Below, in pieces: positions 6,101-9,209 of a stretch of 9,209 nucleotides of DNA (its first letter is position 1; each line of letters starts with the position of its first letter). The stretch comes from CBFGTJ01 sp965651815 (GTDB lineage: Bacteria > Actinomycetota > Acidimicrobiia > Acidimicrobiales > Microtrichaceae), in the NCBI GenBank assembly GCA_965651815.1, contig CBFGTJ010000128.1, positions 1 to 9,209 on the forward strand, read 5' to 3'. The notes beneath the pieces are model-generated. The model saw only the letters and a program-made list of their open reading frames with translations, was not told where the DNA came from and ran no database searches. The position numbers and the translations under genes were made by a program.

Positions 6101-6495
6101 CAGATCTGCCTCCCGCTCAGGCCGCCGATGCCCAGCGACCCGTCCCCACGCACCGACCCGCCGGGGGCGGCGTCGCCCTCCTCGTGGTCGTGGTCGTGCC
6201 CGTGGTCGTCGAGGATCGGCCCGTCGGTGAAGAGGTAGCGGCGCAGCTCCCGGTCGAGCTCCGGGTCGTGACGGCGCAGCCACTCGAGCGTCATCGCCGC
6301 GTGCTCCTTCTCCTCGTCACGGTTGTGGCGGAGGACCTCACGCAGCTCCTCGTCCGAGGTCGCGTCGATGCGCTGGTCGTACCAGTCGACCGCCTCCAGC
6401 TCTTCCATCAGCGAGACGATCGCCCGGTGACGCTCCATGGTCTCCGGGCGAAGGTCTGAGGTGTCTTCGTGGAAGGTGGCGCTCGCCTGTGCCAT
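6100..6495 (-). CDS. Encapsulated ferritin-like cargo protein (EncFtn family)
   Basis: A 131-residue ferroxidase predicted to oxidise Fe(II) and mineralise iron inside the encapsulin shell. The ferritin-like pair of helices spans about residues 13-90. Residues match the EncFtn family, and their numbering matches the Rhodospirillum rubrum protein: Glu31/Glu32 and Glu34, Trp38-Tyr39, Glu61/Glu62 and His65. In this family the metal centre forms only between two subunits. Residues 96-106 form an acidic, His-rich linker (DDHGHDHDHEE). A flexible Gly/Ser/Asp stretch then leads to GSLGIGGLSG (119-128), the shell-docking peptide. The start is ATG 6495 with GGAGGAG at 6499-6505; a longer open frame upstream lacks family character. 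Cargo gene first and shell gene second, with one-base overlap, is the standard operon order. Confidence 0.95.
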   Translation of the reverse strand: MAQASATFHEDTSDLRPETMERHRAIVSLMEELEAVDWYDQRIDATSDEELREVLRHNRDEEKEHAAMTLEWLRRHDPELDRELRRYLFTDGPILDDHGHDHDHEEGDAAPGGSVRGDGSLGIGGLSGRQI

Positions 6496-6511
6496 CGGCT
6501 CCTCCGGAATC

Positions 6512-6556
6512 CTCGGGTTCGTGACAGAGGCTAGGTGAACTCGTCGGGTTCGCGAC
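6512..6556 (-). promoter_or_regulatory. Candidate promoter with flanking direct repeats upstream of the encapsulin operon
   Basis: On the minus strand TAGCCT (6533-6528) fits TAnnnT and would start a transcript near 6521, leaving a leader of about 26 bases with a strong ribosome site. No good -35 box is found. A 13-base element, TCGGGTTCGTGAC at 6513-6525 and TCGGGTTCGCGAC at 6544-6556 on the plus strand, occurs twice, 31 bases apart, about three helical turns, flanking the -10 box. It may bind a regulator; none is identified. Confidence 0.35.
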
Positions 6557-6616
6557 GGACGAGCGGCCCGCCGGGAACGCGCCCTGCGCGCCGGGGCGAC
6601 GCGGCTCGGGGGAAGC

Positions 6617-6835
6617 TCACCAGCTGAGCTCGACCTCGATCTCCGAACCGTCGGAGCCCACCTCGACCTCGAGGGAGAACTCGACCTCGTCGGGCACGTC
6701 GACCGTGTAGCGCAGCCCCTCGCGCTGGAACGCGATCTGGTTGTGGCGCGACAGCTGGTCGGCGAGCTGGCGCAGGCGCTCCGCCGCCTCCTCGCGGCGG
6801 AGCCTCGTCCCGGTCTCGTGCTCGATGAGCTCCAT
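6617..6835 (-). CDS. amphi-Trp domain protein
   Basis: A 72-residue acidic protein, the full usual length of the amphi-Trp domain family. The N-terminal part is MELIEHETGTRLRREEAAERLRQLADQLS, a short strand and an amphipathic helix. After it comes a beta region of alternating polar and hydrophobic residues: IAFQREGLRYTVDVPDEVEFSLEVEVG, then SEIEVELSW, ending on the tryptophan that helps name the family. The start is ATG 6835 with GGGAGG at 6842-6847 six bases upstream. The gene lies 121 bases upstream of the encapsulated ferritin on the same strand and may share its regulation, although the ferritin gene has its own candidate promoter. It has no shell-docking peptide. The family has no established function. 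Confidence 0.87.
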   Translation of the reverse strand: MELIEHETGTRLRREEAAERLRQLADQLSRHNQIAFQREGLRYTVDVPDEVEFSLEVEVGSDGSEIEVELSW

Positions 6836-6860
6836 GGGGGGCCTCCCGTGGTCGTGTGTG

Positions 6861-6903
6861 CGCGCCGGTCTAGCCGCGATCCGCGACTCCGATCACCGGC
6901 GCG
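6861..6903. promoter_or_regulatory. Divergent regulatory region with 9-bp inverted repeat
   Basis: CGCGCCGGT (6861-6869) and ACCGGCGCG (6895-6903) are perfect inverted repeats separated by 25 bases, in the 151-bp gap between the minus-strand amphi-Trp gene and the plus-strand amidohydrolase. The left arm overlaps a candidate minus-strand -10 box, TAGACC (6872-6867). The right arm ends five bases before TAGAAC (6908-6913), a weaker plus-strand candidate. Placement suggests an operator rather than a transcribed hairpin. The promoters are tentative. Confidence 0.35.
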
Positions 6904-6986
6904 GGGGTAGAACTGTGTCCGACGACACACCCGGCGCCACCGACCAACCATCCACCCCACCCACCTCACCCACGGAACGGAGGCCC

Positions 6987-8244
6987 ATGCCGGATCCATC
7001 AGCCACGACGTCGACGCTCGGCCTCGACGAGATCGTGCAGGACATCGAGGACCTCTACAAGGACCTCCACCGACACCCGGAGCTGTCGATGCAGGAGGAA
7101 CGCACCGCCTGCGTCGCAGCGGGCCGGCTGGAGTCCGCCGGGTTCGAGGTGACGACCGGGATCGGCGGCACCGGCGTCGCCGGCGTGCTCCGCAACGGCG
7201 ACGGACCGACGGTGATGCTGCGCGCCGACATGGACGCGCTGCCGGTCCAGGAGCAGACGGGCCTCGAGTACGCGAGCACCGTCGACGGGGTCATGCACGC
7301 GTGCGGCCACGACCTGCACGTCGCCTGGCTGGCCGGCGCGGCGGCGCACCTCTCGACGAACCGGCACGAGTGGCGTGGCAGTCGTCGCGCTGTTCCAGCC
7401 GGCGGAGGAGACCGCCGAGGGTGCCCGGGCGATGATCGACGACGGGCTGTTCGAGCGGATTCCCCGGCCGGACGTCATCCTCGGCCAGCACGTGATGCCG
7501 ACCCCGGCGGGGATGCTGGGGGCGCGGCCCGGGGTGATGACCTCGGCGGGCGACTCGCTCGAGGTCCGGCTGCGCGGCCGGGGCGGCCACGGCTCGATGC
7601 CCCAGGCGAGCGTCGACCCGGTCGTCATGGCGGCGGCGACCGTCATGCGGCTGCAGGGCATCGTGGCACGCGAGGTCGCCCCCAACGAGCCCGCCGTCGT
7701 CACCGTCGGCGCCCTGCAGGCCGGCTCGAAGGCCAACGTCATCCCCGACGAGGCGGTGCTCAAGCTCAACGTGCGCACCTACGACGAGGACGTCCGCCGA
7801 CGGGTGCTCGACGCGATCCGGCGGATCGTCGAGGCCGAGGCCGAGGCCTCCGGCGCGCCGAGCCCACCGGAGATCACCCCGCTCGACCGCTACGACCTGG
7901 TCACGAACGACCCCGAGGCCACCATGCGGGTGCGGGCGGCGTTCGTCGACCGGTTCGGCACCGACCGCGTCGTGGACATCCCCCCGCTCTCCGCGAGCGA
8001 GGACTTCGGGTCCTTCGGCAGCGAGTGGGGCGTGCCCTCGGTGTTCTGGACGATCGGCGGCACCGACCCCGAGACGCACCGACGGCTCGCCGCAGCGGAC
8101 CGGCTCGCCGAGCTGCCCACCAACCACAACCCGCGCTTCGCCCCGGTCCTCCACCCCACGCTGGCGACCGGTGTCGAGGCCTTCGTCACCGCGACGCACG
8201 CCTGGCTGTCGACCTCGGCACCGTCACCGGCAGGTGCGCGATGA
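6987..8244 (+). pseudogene. M20D-family amidohydrolase/aminoacylase, interrupted by one frameshift near 7380
   Basis: A zinc peptidase-family amidohydrolase, about 419 residues if the frame is repaired, of the type that hydrolyses N-acyl or aromatic amino-acid amides. The start is ATG 6987 with GGAGG at 6979-6983; GTG 6915 is in frame but gives only a low-complexity leader. Part one (6987-7380) carries DLHRHPELSMQEERT (26-40), RADMDALPVQE (79-89) and ACGHDLH (105-111), the M20D metal-binding Cys-Gly-His-Asp. Part two resumes at 7381, in the frame one base later, with VVALFQPAEETAEGAR (the catalytic Glu pair), GRGGHGSMP and NHNPRFAP. At the junction the expected WRG-T-VVALF lacks two bases (or has one extra) around 7378-7381. 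All motifs on both sides are intact, so the lesion is recent or a sequence error. The stop overlaps the transporter start (ATGA). Confidence 0.88.
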
Positions 8245-9209
8245 CGGCGGCGACCAAGCCCACCCGCGACGAGGCGGCGACCGCCCCCGGGGACAGCTGG
8301 CTGCTCGGCATCGTCCTCGCGGTCGTCACCTTCTGGTTGTTCGCCCAGACCCTCCTCAACGTCATCCCCGGCATCCAGGGGTCGCTCGGGCTGGGAACGA
8401 CGGTCGCGAACCTGGCGGTGTCGGTCACCGCGCTGATGTCGGGCATGTTCATCGTCGTCCTCGGCGGCCTCGCGGACCGGCTGGGCCGGGCCATGGTCCT
8501 GCGCGCCGGCATCGGCCTGTCGATCCTCGGGTCGCTGCTGGTCGCGCTGGCCCCGGCGGACCAGGGCGCCCTCACCTCCGCGATGATCATGGGTGGCCGC
8601 ATCGTGCAGGGCCTGTCCGCCGCCGCGGTGATGCCCTCGTCGCTCGCGCTGATCAAGAACTTCTACGACGGCGCGCAGCGGAACCGTGCGCTGTCGTTCT
8701 GGTCGATCGGCTCCTGGGGTGGGTCGGGGCTGTGCGCGCTCTTCGGTGGCGCCATGGCCGAGTCGCCGCTCGGCTGGCGTTCGATCTTCTGGCTGTCCAT
8801 CGCGATCGCGGTGCTGTCGCTCTACCTGATCCGCAACACGCCCGAGTCCCGTGCCACGGACGCGGGCCACCAGCGCGGCTTCGACTGGGCGGCGTCATCA
8901 CCTTCGTGATCGCGATGCTCGCGATCAACGTCTTCATCTCGCAGGGACCGAGCCTCGGCTGGTTCTCCGGTGCGTCGCTGGGGCTCGTCGCCGCGTTCGC
9001 CGTCTTCATCGTGGCGTTCTTCCGGATCGAGACCCGGGCTGCCCAGCCGTTCCTCGACCTCAGCATCTTCGACAACCGCACCTACTCGGGTGCGACGCTG
9101 TCGAACTTCCTGCTCAACGGCTCGGCGGGGACCCTGGTCGTCGCGCTGGGCCTCGTGCAGCGGGCCGCCGGCTGGTCGTCGCTGGAGTCCGGGCTCCTCA
9201 CCCTCGGCT
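8241..9209 (+). pseudogene. DHA2-family MFS drug exporter, NorB-like; frameshifted near 8890 and 3' partial
   Basis: A proton-driven multidrug exporter of the 14-helix DHA2 group in the cytoplasmic membrane. The first frame (ATG 8241, 217 codons) covers helices 1-6. It has MFS motif A GGLADRLGRAMVL (75-87), GRIVQGLSAAAVMPSSLALI (119-138) and the FWSIGSWGGSGLCALFGGA segment (153-171), strikingly like Staphylococcus NorB. After GFDWA the frame runs into a stop at 8907. The protein clearly continues one frame over from 8891 as GVITFVIAMLAINVFISQG, then PFLDLSIFDNRTYSGATLSNFLLNG, to the window end. One G appears missing in the G/C run 8886-8893. ATGA overlap with the amidohydrolase indicates a coupled operon. 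NorB-type substrates in other species (quinolones, dyes) are known, but the substrate here is not readable. Confidence 0.88.

Noticed and set aside
5384..6238. Plus-strand open frame across encapsulin and ferritin genes
   Set aside because: Antisense to two confidently identified genes; no motifs.
6560..6610. GC hairpin (CGCCC...GGGCG) downstream of the amphi-Trp gene
   Set aside because: Only a five-base stem with a nine-base loop; too weak to call a terminator.
6915..6986. GTG 6915 as start of the amidohydrolase
   Set aside because: It would add a Thr/Pro/Ser-rich low-complexity leader with no ribosome site, while ATG 6987 has GGAGG just upstream.

Overview
The window is very GC-rich, with strong G/C preference at third codon positions, frequent GTG starts and TAnnnT -10 boxes placed directly before start codons. 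It also carries a DUF222/13E12-type HNH protein. Together these point to an actinobacterium (Actinomycetota); I cannot name a genus. No rRNA, tRNA, CRISPR array, insertion sequence or phage module is visible, and genes fill almost the whole window.

Layout. (1) Bases 1-1682, plus strand: the C-terminal part of an FtsX/MacB-type ABC permease, closed by a long GC hairpin (1715-1752). (2) 1782-2681, minus strand: a half-length VOC (glyoxalase-fold) remnant lies downstream of an intact class I SAM methyltransferase. The methyltransferase diverges from (3) a MerR-family regulator (2728-3141, plus), which is followed after one base by a small NYN/PIN-like protein (3143-3508). The 46-bp gap between methyltransferase and regulator holds a near-symmetric divergent promoter/operator of MerR type. 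(4) 3552-4901: a DUF222-HNH protein, then a 96-residue three-helix membrane protein (4970-5260). Both have a -10-like box 6-7 bases before the ATG, as in leaderless genes. (5) 5291-6835, minus strand: an encapsulin shell gene, its encapsulated-ferritin cargo gene (one-base overlap) and, upstream, a small amphi-Trp domain protein. (6) 6987-9209, plus strand: an M20D-type amidohydrolase and a NorB-like DHA2-family MFS transporter with ATGA overlap. Each is broken by one apparent frameshift, near 7380 and near 8890, and the transporter runs off the window.

The best supported functional unit is the encapsulin nanocompartment. The ferritin-like protein carries the iron-site residues of the EncFtn family at the expected positions (E32, E62, H65), a His/Asp-rich linker and a C-terminal shell-docking peptide, so it should oxidise and store iron inside the shell. 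The MerR/methyltransferase/NYN cluster looks like a self-regulated stress or small-molecule response unit with unknown inducer. The amidohydrolase and exporter look like a two-gene hydrolyse-and-transport operon. Its two frameshifts are either sequence errors or the start of decay. I see no clearly undescribed system. The most unusual items are the symmetric MerR promoter, the His-rich cargo linker, and the amphi-Trp gene beside the encapsulin locus.
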